Shown: in pieces, positions 27,011 through 35,232 of the stretch
How positions within the stretch are numbered: the stretch's first letter is position 1
How the letters are laid out: each line of letters opens with the position of its first letter
Assembly (NCBI GenBank): GCA_016787985.1
Contig: JAEUTC010000231.1
Location: 1 to 48,515 of the forward strand
Source of the DNA: Flavobacteriales bacterium
Lineage (GTDB): Bacteria > Bacteroidota > Bacteroidia > Flavobacteriales_F > PHOS-HE28
DNA length: 48,515 nucleotides
Reading direction: 5' to 3'
The notes under the pieces: model-generated
What the model saw: only the letters and a program-made list of their open reading frames with translations
The model's database searches: none
Told to the model about the DNA's origin: nothing
Made by a program: the position numbers and the translations under genes

Positions 27011-27018
27011 CAAAACTA
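27011..27018 (-). promoter_or_regulatory. -7 element of tRNA-Ala
   Basis: Minus strand TAGTTTTG, exact match to TAnnTTTG, 30 bases before the tRNA 5' end. Confidence 0.5.
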
Positions 27019-27070
27019 GCAAAACGGATCATTCGCCGATACGGGACGTGCGAAGTGGCTCAGTGCCTGC

Positions 27071-30000
27071 TTATTCAAGCATCAGGCGTTGCTGCTCCAC
27101 TGTTCCAGACGCAAGTCGTACCTGCACTAGGTAGAGGCCTGAAGCCAGGTCGGGCAGGTGCAGTACCTCTGCTCCACTCCACCGCTCTACCTGTCTACCG
27201 GCGCCATCCATCAGACGGACTTCCACCACTTCGGGAAGACCCTGGATCGAGAATCGGTCACGAGCCGGATTCGGGAACATCGACCAGCTCGCCTGCTTCA
27301 CTACTCCTTGGACCGGGACCACCTCGGAGGCTGCTGCAGCGCCATCAAAGTCCACCTGCACGATCCGGTAGTAGCTCGTCCGATCGGAACCATTGTCATC
27401 ATCGAACGCGTAGTGGCTGATCTGCTGGCTGTTGCCAACACCGTCGACCCATCCCACCTCCGTGAAGGCCTCCTCCCCTTCGATCATCCGCCAGACCTCG
27501 AAGCCGGCGTTGTCACGTTCTGTAGCTGTGGTCCACGCCAGTGCTACAGTGCGCTCATCCACGCGTTGGGCGGTGAAGGAAAGAAGTTCGACGGGTAGTG
27601 GCGAGCCCATGGAGGTGATGTAGAACTCGCCATCGAAGCCCACGACGGCCGTATAGCCATGCGTGCCACCCGCGCCTTGGATGCGCGGCTCCAACCCTGG
27701 TAGCGCAGGGTATAGTGGGACCCAACTGCTGGCTACTGAATCATCCATGAGCTGGCAGTTCTCGTTCGCTCCAGCGTACTGCGCCACACCGGCATCGGCA
27801 TACGCTCCCACGACAGGGTCGACCGCTGAGAACGCGTTGAATTCATCGGCACTATGGAATAGCCGCACTATAGCGCCCGAACTGATGGGGTTCTGTGTGA
27901 CCAGGTGCCAGTTGCGGTCCATGAAATGTTGACCGATAAGGCTTTGTCGAACCGGACCGTTGTTCACGTAAACGCTCATCGTCACCGTGCCAAGGATCTG
28001 GCCGTTGTCGTTGAAGCGCGCCACCACCTTGCGGTCCTTGTAGATCCATTGATCGACACCGCTGCCTATGCTGGTGATAGGGTCGGTGGCAGCACAGGTG
28101 TTGAATGTCTCCGCCCATAGCTGCGGGGTGAATTCATCGGCACCGATGTCGGGCGTGGTGGCTTGGCGTAGCTGTCCATCCACATCGCGGGTAACGTGGG
28201 CTATGGGTGTGCCCGCCGCATCCAGCTCCATGGCGTAGGCATGCAGGTCGCCCACGGCCTGGTCGAACAAGAGCGGGTTGGCCACAACGCTGCTGGCGAA
28301 CTGACCCGAAGCGGATTGAAGTGCCGCCACGGTGTTCTGGTTGGCGGTCCAGAACGCGATGGGGCCGGCAGTGGTTCGGAACAGCGCATTGTGGCTCGCG
28401 CTTGCCATGGAAACGCTGGTGACGCCACGGTTGAGCGGAAGGCCGGCGCTCACCAACACGTTGTTGCGCAAGGAGGCCACGGCGATGGTGCCTGAACCGA
28501 GGCTGATCGCGGTAGTGCCGCCGTACACCGTGTTGTTGTCGATGCGGAGGTTGCTCGTGCCCGTGCCCCCGATCGCGAGGAGACCGATCTGCGCCGCGCG
28601 GAACATGTTGTTGTAGAGGCGCGGCTCGCCGCCCACTGCCGAGGTGATGCCGCCGGACAGGTAGCAGGCATGGTAGCTGCTCGTCACGCGATTGCGGTGC
28701 ACATCGAAGCCCGCGGTACTGTTACTGATGATCAACCCGGTACCCGTGGGCGCCGTGATGCTGATGGCATTATCCCGCACCACGAAGGCCCGGTCGCGGA
28801 CGCTCAGGCTGAGCGCTTGTGAGGTCTGCCCGGTGAAGATGTTCTCCGAAATGCGAAGCAGGTCATTGTCCGTCGTGCTGCTCCATTGCAGTCCGGTGTA
28901 CCCACCTTGCAGTCGCGTGCGGTGCACCACCACACTGTCCTCATCGCCGTTCGCGTAGGCACCGAAAAGCACGCCGAAGATCCCCGGACCGGAGATGAGC
29001 CGGCTGTTGAGGAACCGCGTGCGTTGGCTGCCTGCCGAGCCAGCTGTGCTCGCGTAGGTGACCACGGAGGCGTAGTTCGCGCTGCCGGTGCGCTCAAAGG
29101 TGAGGCGGTCGAACGTCACATGGTCAGCCCCTTCGAGCCGCAGCACCCAATCGTTGGTGCTGGTGGTGGAGGATGGCCACTGGACGAGCACGGCGGAACT
29201 GTCCAGCGCCTGGCTGCGGAAGGTGATGGTATTGACCGCGTTGTTCCCCGCGATGGCTGGCAGCCGCACCTGCTCGGTATAGGTGCCGCTCTGCACGAGG
29301 AAGGTCGCCGGTGAGGTGAGACCGCAATTGGCCATGGCAAGAATGGCTGCGGTGAACGTCGGGAAATCGTTGACAGGAGCCGTGCCGATGGTGTAGGTAC
29401 CACCACAGCCGGTGCAGCCCTCGGGTCGCTCATCGGCACCTGCATCGGGGCGTGTTCCCACGGGCTGCGCGCGCGGCTGGCCATCGAAGTCCGCTGCTAA
29501 TGGTGTGGGCAACCCTCCGAAGGAGATCACTGGAGAAGTGGCCTGCAGGTGGAGATCGGTGGCGCTCACGAACTGCGGATCGACATACAGCGAACTCAGG
29601 TCGCGGCCGGTGGCCTGCCAGCTGGACAAGGTGTGGTTGGTGACCGGTGGTGTGTGGACCACGGTCCCGCTGTTGCCGAAGAATATGTTGCGGTCCATGC
29701 TCAGTAGCGTGGACGTTTGGAACATGACGCACTCGGCCGTGCCGCCATGCAGCACGTTGCCTTCGATCACCACGTTGTCCGCACTGGTCATGCTCATGGC
29801 CGGATAGGGCCCGGTTACGCGGATGCTGTTGTGCCGCATGATCACGCCGTCCGCATTGATGAGCCGGATGCCTGAACCGGCCGCCCCTCCCGCGGTCTTT
29901 CGTATCATGTTGTTCGCCAGCAGCGGTGGGTCGCCGACCAAGGGCACCACATCCTCCAGGCGGATGCCGGCCGAGCCGATGCCCCAGGTGATGTCGTTGC

Positions 30001-30757
30001 GCAGCGCGCGGATCACCCCGGTGCCTTCCTGCAGTGTGATGGCATCGATGTAGGCCGTTGTGCTCGTTCCGGTACTCACAATGCGGTTGCCTTCCATATG
30101 GGCGCCGTTGAACCGGACCAGCGTGATGCCGTTGCCCGTGGCCACCGTGATCACGTTGTTCCGGATGTCCGCTTCGATGACCTCGGTCCCGACCGGACCG
30201 TTCAACGCGATGCCACGCACGCTGCCGGTGAGCGCGCAGTTCAGCACGAACGGTCGGGTGACCGCCAGATTGTTGGAGCTCACCGCATAGCCCGATGTGG
30301 TCGAGGTAGCGATGATGCGGCAGTTGCGGAACCCGCAGTCGCTGGCCCCGGTGGTGATCCGCGCGCCGTACATCAGGGCTTGGATGGTGACGTGGTGGAA
30401 GGAGACGTAGCTGCACGCGCTCATGGCCACGGCTGGCCCGGTGGCGGCGGTGGTTAGGGTGACGGCCGTGCTGTCCAGCGCCTGGCTGCGGAATACCACG
30501 CGGTTCACGGCGCTGGTGCCGGATATGGCCCCTACCGTCCAGGTACCAGTATATGTGCCGCTGAAGATGTTCATGAACACGGGACCACTGACGCCATTGG
30601 TCTGCAGGGCGGTGATCGCGGCCGCGAGGGTGGTGTAGTTACCGCCGGCGCCTACGGTGTAGGTCCCACTGAGCGGCTGGGCCAGCAGCAAGGTGCAGCG
30701 CATCAACACCAGCACCAGGGTGAGCGCACGCAGTGAACGGAGCATGATCCTGAACAT
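27071..30757 (-). CDS. T9SS type A beta-helix surface protein with duplicated helix region
   Basis: A 1228-residue secreted protein starting at 30757 (MFRIMLRSLRALTLVLVLM...LLAQ); ATG at 30745 is an alternative. Residues about 30-455 and 460-890 are two right-handed parallel beta-helix regions that begin alike (GTYTVGAGGNYTTLAAAI and GTYTIGTAPVNDFPTFTAAI) and both contain FRSQALDS about 65 residues in, so the helix region was duplicated. A domain near 895-1060 follows, then a short fibronectin-like segment (VALAWTTATERDNAGFEVWR), and a type A sorting domain (MFPNPARDRFSIQG ... GLYLVQVRLASG). Such helices often bind or cleave polysaccharides, but no catalytic residues can be assigned. A direct-repeat element lies 46-78 bases upstream. 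Confidence 0.85.
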   Translation of the reverse strand: MFRIMLRSLRALTLVLVLMRCTLLLAQPLSGTYTVGAGGNYTTLAAAITALQTNGVSGPVFMNIFSGTYTGTWTVGAISGTSAVNRVVFRSQALDSTAVTLTTAATGPAVAMSACSYVSFHHVTIQALMYGARITTGASDCGFRNCRIIATSTTSGYAVSSNNLAVTRPFVLNCALTGSVRGIALNGPVGTEVIEADIRNNVITVATGNGITLVRFNGAHMEGNRIVSTGTSTTAYIDAITLQEGTGVIRALRNDITWGIGSAGIRLEDVVPLVGDPPLLANNMIRKTAGGAAGSGIRLINADGVIMRHNSIRVTGPYPAMSMTSADNVVIEGNVLHGGTAECVMFQTSTLLSMDRNIFFGNSGTVVHTPPVTNHTLSSWQATGRDLSSLYVDPQFVSATDLHLQATSPVISFGGLPTPLAADFDGQPRAQPVGTRPDAGADERPEGCTGCGGTYTIGTAPVNDFPTFTAAILAMANCGLTSPATFLVQSGTYTEQVRLPAIAGNNAVNTITFRSQALDSSAVLVQWPSSTTSTNDWVLRLEGADHVTFDRLTFERTGSANYASVVTYASTAGSAGSQRTRFLNSRLISGPGIFGVLFGAYANGDEDSVVVHRTRLQGGYTGLQWSSTTDNDLLRISENIFTGQTSQALSLSVRDRAFVVRDNAISITAPTGTGLIISNSTAGFDVHRNRVTSSYHACYLSGGITSAVGGEPRLYNNMFRAAQIGLLAIGGTGTSNLRIDNNTVYGGTTAISLGSGTIAVASLRNNVLVSAGLPLNRGVTSVSMASASHNALFRTTAGPIAFWTANQNTVAALQSASGQFASSVVANPLLFDQAVGDLHAYAMELDAAGTPIAHVTRDVDGQLRQATTPDIGADEFTPQLWAETFNTCAATDPITSIGSGVDQWIYKDRKVVARFNDNGQILGTVTMSVYVNNGPVRQSLIGQHFMDRNWHLVTQNPISSGAIVRLFHSADEFNAFSAVDPVVGAYADAGVAQYAGANENCQLMDDSVASSWVPLYPALPGLEPRIQGAGGTHGYTAVVGFDGEFYITSMGSPLPVELLSFTAQRVDERTVALAWTTATERDNAGFEVWRMIEGEEAFTEVGWVDGVGNSQQISHYAFDDDNGSDRTSYYRIVQVDFDGAAAASEVVPVQGVVKQASWSMFPNPARDRFSIQGLPEVVEVRLMDGAGRQVERWSGAEVLHLPDLASGLYLVQVRLASGTVEQQRLMLE

Positions 30758-30763
30758 CAGGGC

Positions 30764-30771
30764 GCAAGGTT
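30764..30771 (-). promoter_or_regulatory. Possible -7 element of the 27071-30757 gene
   Basis: Minus strand AACCTTGC, a weak match to TAnnTTTG, but set 32 bases from the upstream direct repeats, as at the two sister sites. Confidence 0.35.
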
Positions 30772-30802
30772 CCCCGATGCCGGCCCGGACGTCCACCTCG
30801 AT

Positions 30803-30835
30803 CGGGTGAACGTCGCTTGCGAACGGGTGAACGTC
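30803..30835 (-). promoter_or_regulatory. LytTR-type direct-repeat operator, site 1
   Basis: Two identical 12-base boxes, minus strand GACGTTCACCCG, at 30803-30814 and 30824-30835, start-to-start distance 21 bases (two helix turns). LytTR regulators bind paired 9-base direct repeats at this spacing, and the CGTTC core resembles AlgR sites. The distal box overlaps the stop codon of the LytTR gene just upstream. Confidence 0.6.
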
Positions 30836-31157
30836 AGAGCAGCCGCAATCGACGGTACACCTCGGCCCGGAAGCTCTTGCCCACCGGTAACCAGCGCTGG
30901 CCCAATTGAAGGCCATTGTCGCTGACAGCCTGCACGCGCTCCAGGTTCACGGCATGGCAGCGGTGGATGCGCTGGATGCGCTCATCGGACAGGGTGTCCA
31001 ATACGTCCTTCAGCATGCGCGGCACCACGAAGACACGCGCCTCCGTATGCAGCGTGGTGCAATTGTCATCCGCTTCCAGGTAGAGCACCTCGCTCACGGG
31101 AAGGCGGCTCCACTGCCGGCCATCGCGCACGAAGACCGCTTTGCCTGCCGGTGCCAT
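30834..31157 (-). CDS. Receiver-less LytTR DNA-binding regulator
   Basis: A 107-residue protein made almost only of a LytTR DNA-binding domain: AVFVRDGRQWSRLPVSEVLYLEADDN, then RMLKDVLDTL, FQRIHRCHAVNL-like RIQRIHRCHAVNLERV and LPVGKSFRAEVYRRL. There is no phosphoacceptor receiver domain, so activity cannot be set by ordinary phosphotransfer; it may act constitutively, by level, or by partner binding. It starts 3 bases after the stop of a T9SS beta-helix gene, as third gene of an operon beginning at 34318, and its stop codon overlaps operator site 1 for the next gene. The fused or truncated alternative is unlikely since both ends look natural. Confidence 0.85.
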   Translation of the reverse strand: MAPAGKAVFVRDGRQWSRLPVSEVLYLEADDNCTTLHTEARVFVVPRMLKDVLDTLSDERIQRIHRCHAVNLERVQAVSDNGLQLGQRWLPVGKSFRAEVYRRLRLL

Positions 31158-31160
31158 GGT

Positions 31161-33005
31161 TCACTGCTTGATGAAACGGACAGTGCCCGCAACCGTTCCC
31201 TCGCTCCAACGCATCAGGTGTACACCGGGCTTCAGTTCGCCCACATCGAGCCTGCTGCCCGCGACATAAGCGCCGTGCAGCAGGCAACGGCCTTGTGCAT
31301 CGATCACCTCATAGCGCGCACCTGCCGGAAGACCGACGATGTTCAACGTGCTGGTCGCAGGCACCGGGTAAAGACCGATCACAGGAGATCGCTCCGTGAT
31401 CAGTCCGGTGCTGAAGTCCACGTTCACAGTCCATGAAACGGTGTAGGTGCAGCCGTTCACGTCCGTTACCACACAATCGTACAAGCCGGCCGTTACCACT
31501 TGGATGCTCTGTGTCGTTGATCCTTGATTCCAGTCGTACACGGTGCCGTTCGGCGCGGTCAGCGTGTAGGGAAGGTCGTTCACGGCAATGGTGAAAGTGC
31601 CCGCGTCGATCGTGGCACTGAAGGTGAACTCATCGGCACCCATATCGCACACGGGGTTGCCGCGGGCATCGCCGTCAATGTCGCTTGCCGATACGAAGAA
31701 GTACTGGCCTGCCAGGTCGCCCGTGCAATCGTTCAAGTGCAGGTCGGGCTGTATGGGGAACACCGGATCGGTATCCGTATCGCCTGTGCCCTGGCCCGTG
31801 CCGCTCTGATGCGCCGCAATGGTGGCGTATGCATTGCCACCGACACCACTGATGGTATTACCCACCGTGTACAGGCAGTTATGGTCCTCGGTGGCCACGT
31901 TGCCCGCCACGTTCACCGTGTAGGCGGGGCCGCCCGCATGGTTGGCGAAGATGTTGTTGCGCACCAGCGCGTCCTGGCCGTCGGCGAAGTTGCTGATGTG
32001 GTAGAAGGCGTGCGTTTGGGCACCATTGCCTGCGGCCACCAGCACGCTGTTGTGCACGATCTTCATGTCCCACAGGTTGTACACGGCCAGGCCCCACACA
32101 TCGCCCGGTGCGTTGCAATAGATCATGTTGTTGCTGATCATGTTGCCGGTGGTGTTCTGCGTATTGCCGCATTCGATGCCGTTGCAGCCACCGGTGGTGG
32201 CATACGCACGCACTTGGTTGCGCCGGATCTGGCTGCCGCCATCGAAGTAGTTCGTACGGATCCCCACGTAGAACACACCGACGTCCGTGGTGAGCAGATT
32301 GTCACCGATCTGGCCCACGGCGTTGGCGACCGTGATGCCCGTAGCGTACTGGTCGGTGAAGGTGTTGCCGGTGATGATGAGGCCCTCCGACCGGTTCCCG
32401 AAGTCGCCCTCGAAGTTGAAGTTGATGCCTTCGTACCCGTTGCGGAAGATGTTGTCCAGGACCATCACGTCCTGCGGATTGTCCGGGTTGCCGAGGTTGT
32501 TCTGCTCGCACCAGAGCAAGGCGCGCTCGAAGCCGCTGTTCTGGTTGGGATCGGCGCTGCCCTCGATCACACAATCCATGATGGTGAGGATCTGGATGTC
32601 ATTGAGGAAGACCACGGCTCGCGCGAGAAACGGGTCGACGGCTCGCAGCGTGAGCGCTTGTAGCGCCACGCCATCGGTACCATCGATCCGGAAGATGGAG
32701 TTGTCGGCGGATGAACTGGCGTCGTGCTCCAGCACCACGGTGCTCGCATCGTTGTTCTCGCTCTTGAAGGTGATGGCGCCCGGTGAGCCCGGAACGGCAC
32801 CGATATCGTAGCGGCCCGTGTACGTGCCCGGACGGATGCTGAAGGTGACGTTGCCCGTGGCACCCTGGTTCATCAACGCGTTCACCGCTGCGGTGACGGT
32901 CGCGAAATCGGGGTTCGCACCACCAATGGTCTTGGTACCGCTGAGCTGTGCATTCGCATTGGCGCTGATCGCGCAACCGAGAACGATGGTGTAGAGGTGT
33001 TTCAT
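31161..33005 (-). CDS. T9SS type A beta-helix surface protein
   Basis: A 614-residue secreted protein; signal peptide residues 1-19 (MKHLYTIVLGCAISANANA). Residues 20-440 are one right-handed beta-helix region that opens with the same module as both halves of the 27071-30757 protein (SGTKTIGGANPDFATVTAAV ... PGTYTGRYDIGAVPGSPGAI). A short Ig-like segment (YDCVVTDVNGCTYTVSWTV) precedes the type A sorting domain (GLYPVPATSTLNIVGLPAG ... GVHLMRWSEG). Its ATG overlaps the stop of the upstream secreted-protein gene (ATGA), so translation is coupled. Middle gene of a three-gene operon ending in the LytTR regulator. Confidence 0.85.
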   Translation of the reverse strand: MKHLYTIVLGCAISANANAQLSGTKTIGGANPDFATVTAAVNALMNQGATGNVTFSIRPGTYTGRYDIGAVPGSPGAITFKSENNDASTVVLEHDASSSADNSIFRIDGTDGVALQALTLRAVDPFLARAVVFLNDIQILTIMDCVIEGSADPNQNSGFERALLWCEQNNLGNPDNPQDVMVLDNIFRNGYEGINFNFEGDFGNRSEGLIITGNTFTDQYATGITVANAVGQIGDNLLTTDVGVFYVGIRTNYFDGGSQIRRNQVRAYATTGGCNGIECGNTQNTTGNMISNNMIYCNAPGDVWGLAVYNLWDMKIVHNSVLVAAGNGAQTHAFYHISNFADGQDALVRNNIFANHAGGPAYTVNVAGNVATEDHNCLYTVGNTISGVGGNAYATIAAHQSGTGQGTGDTDTDPVFPIQPDLHLNDCTGDLAGQYFFVSASDIDGDARGNPVCDMGADEFTFSATIDAGTFTIAVNDLPYTLTAPNGTVYDWNQGSTTQSIQVVTAGLYDCVVTDVNGCTYTVSWTVNVDFSTGLITERSPVIGLYPVPATSTLNIVGLPAGARYEVIDAQGRCLLHGAYVAGSRLDVGELKPGVHLMRWSEGTVAGTVRFIKQ

Positions 33006-34318
33006 GGCTTGGTCATTCTATCGAGCAGTCCTTTGCCCTTGTTCAACAAGGTACCACCATTCGTCGACTGCTGAGGCGTGCCACTCGGAACGGAATTCCC
33101 TGTATCCGCCTTAGCCTTAGCCTCTCCCCCTTCCTCTTTGCATAAATAGCCCGGATCGTAGCTACGCAGGCGTGCGATGTCATCGTTGCTTGTCTTGATG
33201 TAAAGCTCGATGTTCCGGATCATCAGGCGCCCGCCCACCTGCTGTCCGTTCTTCCATTGTGCGTCACCGGGCATGAACTCGATGCGGCTGAACTGCTCCT
33301 TCACCTTGTTCCAAAGGGTGAAGCTGTTGGTCTGGCTCTCTTTGATCGCCGGGCGTGCACAGTATTGTTCGCCCCAGGGCATCTTTTCCTTGCAGCAGAT
33401 GCGCACCACGTCCTCCACCAATTGTTTGCCCTGCGCGTTCAGCACGGTCGTACTGCTCGCTTCGAAATAGTCCCTGATGAGCATCTTCCCCAAGTATGCG
33501 CGGATGCGGCCTTCATCACCGTTGCGAAGGATGTCCACCGTGTAGTCCAACGCCTCTCGATCACTGGCGAATGCAGGTATCTCCACGGTCGGCAGTGTGG
33601 CGTTCACTCTTCGGGTCTTCTTCTCCTCGTCCACGATATTGAAGGTGGGTAGCGCACGCAAGTCCTCGGCGCTGTAAGTTTTCGTGGCTCCGGTGGTGCG
33701 CTCGACATCCTGCGTCACCATGTTATTCTTCAGCGGACTGGTTATCGCATCCCGGTAGAAGCGTGTTTCCACCGTTTCGTTGATGGTCGTCACGGTGGTG
33801 TAGTCCGTGGCTTCGTCGTAACTGATCTCGAAGGGTATGCTGAACGAGTTCGGGTTGTGCCATGTGGCTTTGGCACCGGGCTTCATCCGCACGTAGTGCA
33901 GATCGCCGATGATGCGGTAGTAGCGCTGCCCGAGGAAACTCTGCATGTTGCCGTTCACGATGGCCATGACCTCTTCGTTGCTCGGCGTGGGTATGCCATG
34001 GTACTCGTTATAGCTCACCAAGCTCTCGCGATAGCTGGCGGGACTTCCCGTGTGGTAGCGTACGGTGCACCCCGCTTCCACCTGCGCGTTGGGATATTCG
34101 GGGATGTTCGCGTTGTACCAACTGGTGTAGCCACGCTCCCAGAACCATTGCGTGTACGTGCTGCTCCACACCTTCTTGGTGGGCCCAGGATCGAGCACCA
34201 GCTTGATGAGCCCTGGCTTTGTGAGGTCTTTGATGATCTGGGCATCGGTGGGCTGGGCGTACGCTGCCAGAATAGAAAGGCAGCTGCCGACGAGGAGTAG
34301 GATGTAACGGTATCGCAT
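33002..34318 (-). CDS. Secreted protein of unknown family
   Basis: A 438-residue protein with a signal peptide (MRYRYILLLVGSCLSILAAYAQ, residues 1-22). I do not recognise a family. Visible features: an aromatic-rich front (STYTQWFWERGYTSWYNANIP), a mixed alpha/beta middle, a cysteine pair (RICCKEKMPWGEQYC), and a low-complexity polar tail (residues about 400-425, rich in Gly, Ser, Lys). No sorting domain and no membrane anchor, so it is probably periplasmic. First gene of the operon that continues with a beta-helix T9SS protein and a LytTR regulator; operator site 2 lies 60 bases upstream of its start. A helper or partner of the beta-helix protein is possible but is inference from position only. 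Confidence 0.75.
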   Translation of the reverse strand: MRYRYILLLVGSCLSILAAYAQPTDAQIIKDLTKPGLIKLVLDPGPTKKVWSSTYTQWFWERGYTSWYNANIPEYPNAQVEAGCTVRYHTGSPASYRESLVSYNEYHGIPTPSNEEVMAIVNGNMQSFLGQRYYRIIGDLHYVRMKPGAKATWHNPNSFSIPFEISYDEATDYTTVTTINETVETRFYRDAITSPLKNNMVTQDVERTTGATKTYSAEDLRALPTFNIVDEEKKTRRVNATLPTVEIPAFASDREALDYTVDILRNGDEGRIRAYLGKMLIRDYFEASSTTVLNAQGKQLVEDVVRICCKEKMPWGEQYCARPAIKESQTNSFTLWNKVKEQFSRIEFMPGDAQWKNGQQVGGRLMIRNIELYIKTSNDDIARLRSYDPGYLCKEEGGEAKAKADTGNSVPSGTPQQSTNGGTLLNKGKGLLDRMTKP

Positions 34319-34339
34319 GGCATGGGAGGGTTGACTCCA

Positions 34340-34347
34340 CGAACTTG
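34340..34347 (-). promoter_or_regulatory. Possible -7 element of the 34318-30834 operon
   Basis: Minus strand CAAGTTCG, weak match to TAnnTTTG, 22 bases before the ATG and 31 bases from operator site 2. Confidence 0.3.
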
Positions 34348-34377
34348 ACCAGTTCCGCCAACGTGTCGTCGAATGAT

Positions 34378-34410
34378 CGGGTGAACGGCCGAAAATGAAG
34401 GGTGAACGTG
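34378..34410 (-). promoter_or_regulatory. LytTR-type direct-repeat operator, site 2
   Basis: Boxes at 34378-34389 (minus strand GCCGTTCACCCG) and 34399-34410 (CACGTTCACCCT), start-to-start 21 bases, as in site 1, with which they share CGTTCACC. The remnant of a LytTR gene begins directly beside it. Confidence 0.55.
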
Positions 34411-34592
34411 CTCACAACGTAGGAATGCACGCCATCGGGCCTCCTTGTGGATCTTGCCATACAGGGAGGCTTAATGCACCGAGCCGCACATACGCTTGCT
34501 CCACTGCGGTGATGCGCTGCGGATCCGCTGGGCCGCTTTGCTGGATGCGCAAGTGGTGCGGACTCTGGAGCTTCGGTTCCACCGTCCCCCAC
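34411..34592 (-). pseudogene. Decayed 3' end of a LytTR response-regulator gene
   Basis: This stretch aligns base for base with 35218-35400, the 3' end of the intact LytTR regulator gene. Runs such as TTAATGCACCGAGCCGCACA and GGATGCGCAAGTGGTGCG are identical, and overall similarity is roughly three quarters by eye. The stop triplet is kept at 34412-34414, but single-base insertions and deletions break the frame and nothing of the receiver domain is left. It lies on the same strand as the intact copy, with the DUF3703 gene between them. Confidence 0.75.
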
Positions 34593-34595
34593 GCG

Positions 34596-34631
34596 CTGGA
34601 CGATCCCCGTACGGGATCAACGTGTGTCCAG
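34596..34631. repeat. Nested inverted repeat at the edge of the remnant
   Basis: Outer arms CTGGAC (34596-34601) and GTCCAG (34626-34631) enclose inner arms GATCCC (34602-34607) and GGGATC (34613-34618). It sits at the point where similarity to the LytTR gene stops. Confidence 0.4.
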
Positions 34632-34869
34632 CCTCGATCCCGCGTTCGCGATGCTTCTTGCGAGTATGTCCCAGCGGCTCAGCTCATACATGATGCAGGG
34701 CGTATTCGAACATGTCCACAGAGCCTTGCGCTCAAGGAACGTCGCTGTTGGCCAAGGCGTTCTTGTAGATGACGGATCTGAACGGCTGGCTCATGGAGCA
34801 CAGGCGACCATGGACCAGTTCCCGCAGTGCCGTCCCAAGCACGTACCTTCACGGCCACCGAAGCGCCCG
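34632..34869. other. Gene debris upstream of the DUF3703 gene
   Basis: No intact gene. On the minus strand, 34732-34794 encodes MSQPFRSVIYKNALANSDVP and then stops; another frame continues from about 34735 to 34617 (containing MYELSRWDILARSIANAG). The two pieces read like one small gene broken by a frameshift, but I cannot name it. Confidence 0.35.
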
Positions 34870-35232
34870 ATGAGGATCCATTGGCACATGCCTCCGACCG
34901 TGCGAACTCATTTCGAGAGCGAACTGCGCGCCAGTGAGAAGGCACGGGTACTGGGGGATCAAGCGCGTGAATGGCATCACCTCGAACGTGCGCATATCCT
35001 GGGCCAACATTGGCCACGGGAACACAATGCGGTGCATTGGCGCATGCTCGTGTTCGGGTTCCGCATGAAGAGCAAGAAAGAGATCATCGGTCAGATACCA
35101 CGACTGGTCTTCGGTGGTGTCAAGAGCTTTGTGGGAACAGTACCGCTCGGGAATACCGGTGGTGCGAACGTGCCAGCTTTACGGCACATGCCATTGCCGG
35201 TGGATCTTGGGCACATCCTCACAACGTCCTGA
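34870..35232 (+). CDS. DUF3703 family protein
   Basis: A 120-residue cytoplasmic protein. The DUF3703 signature covers nearly all of it: HFESELRASEKARVLGD, WHHLERAHILGQHWPREH, VHWRMLVFGFRMK, IGQIPRLVFGG, GTVPLGNTGGANVPALRHM. The family has no settled function; members often lie near metal-resistance genes, which are not seen here. The start at 34870 is chosen because the longer frame from 34624 has no family similarity; ATG at 34888 is an alternative. Its last 14 bases overlap the 3' end of the convergent LytTR regulator gene. Confidence 0.85.
   Translation: MRIHWHMPPTVRTHFESELRASEKARVLGDQAREWHHLERAHILGQHWPREHNAVHWRMLVFGFRMKSKKEIIGQIPRLVFGGVKSFVGTVPLGNTGGANVPALRHMPLPVDLGHILTTS

Noticed and set aside
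34395..34772. 125-codon plus-strand frame over the LytTR remnant
   Set aside because: It is antisense to the decayed LytTR copy, and a similar shadow frame exists opposite the intact gene.
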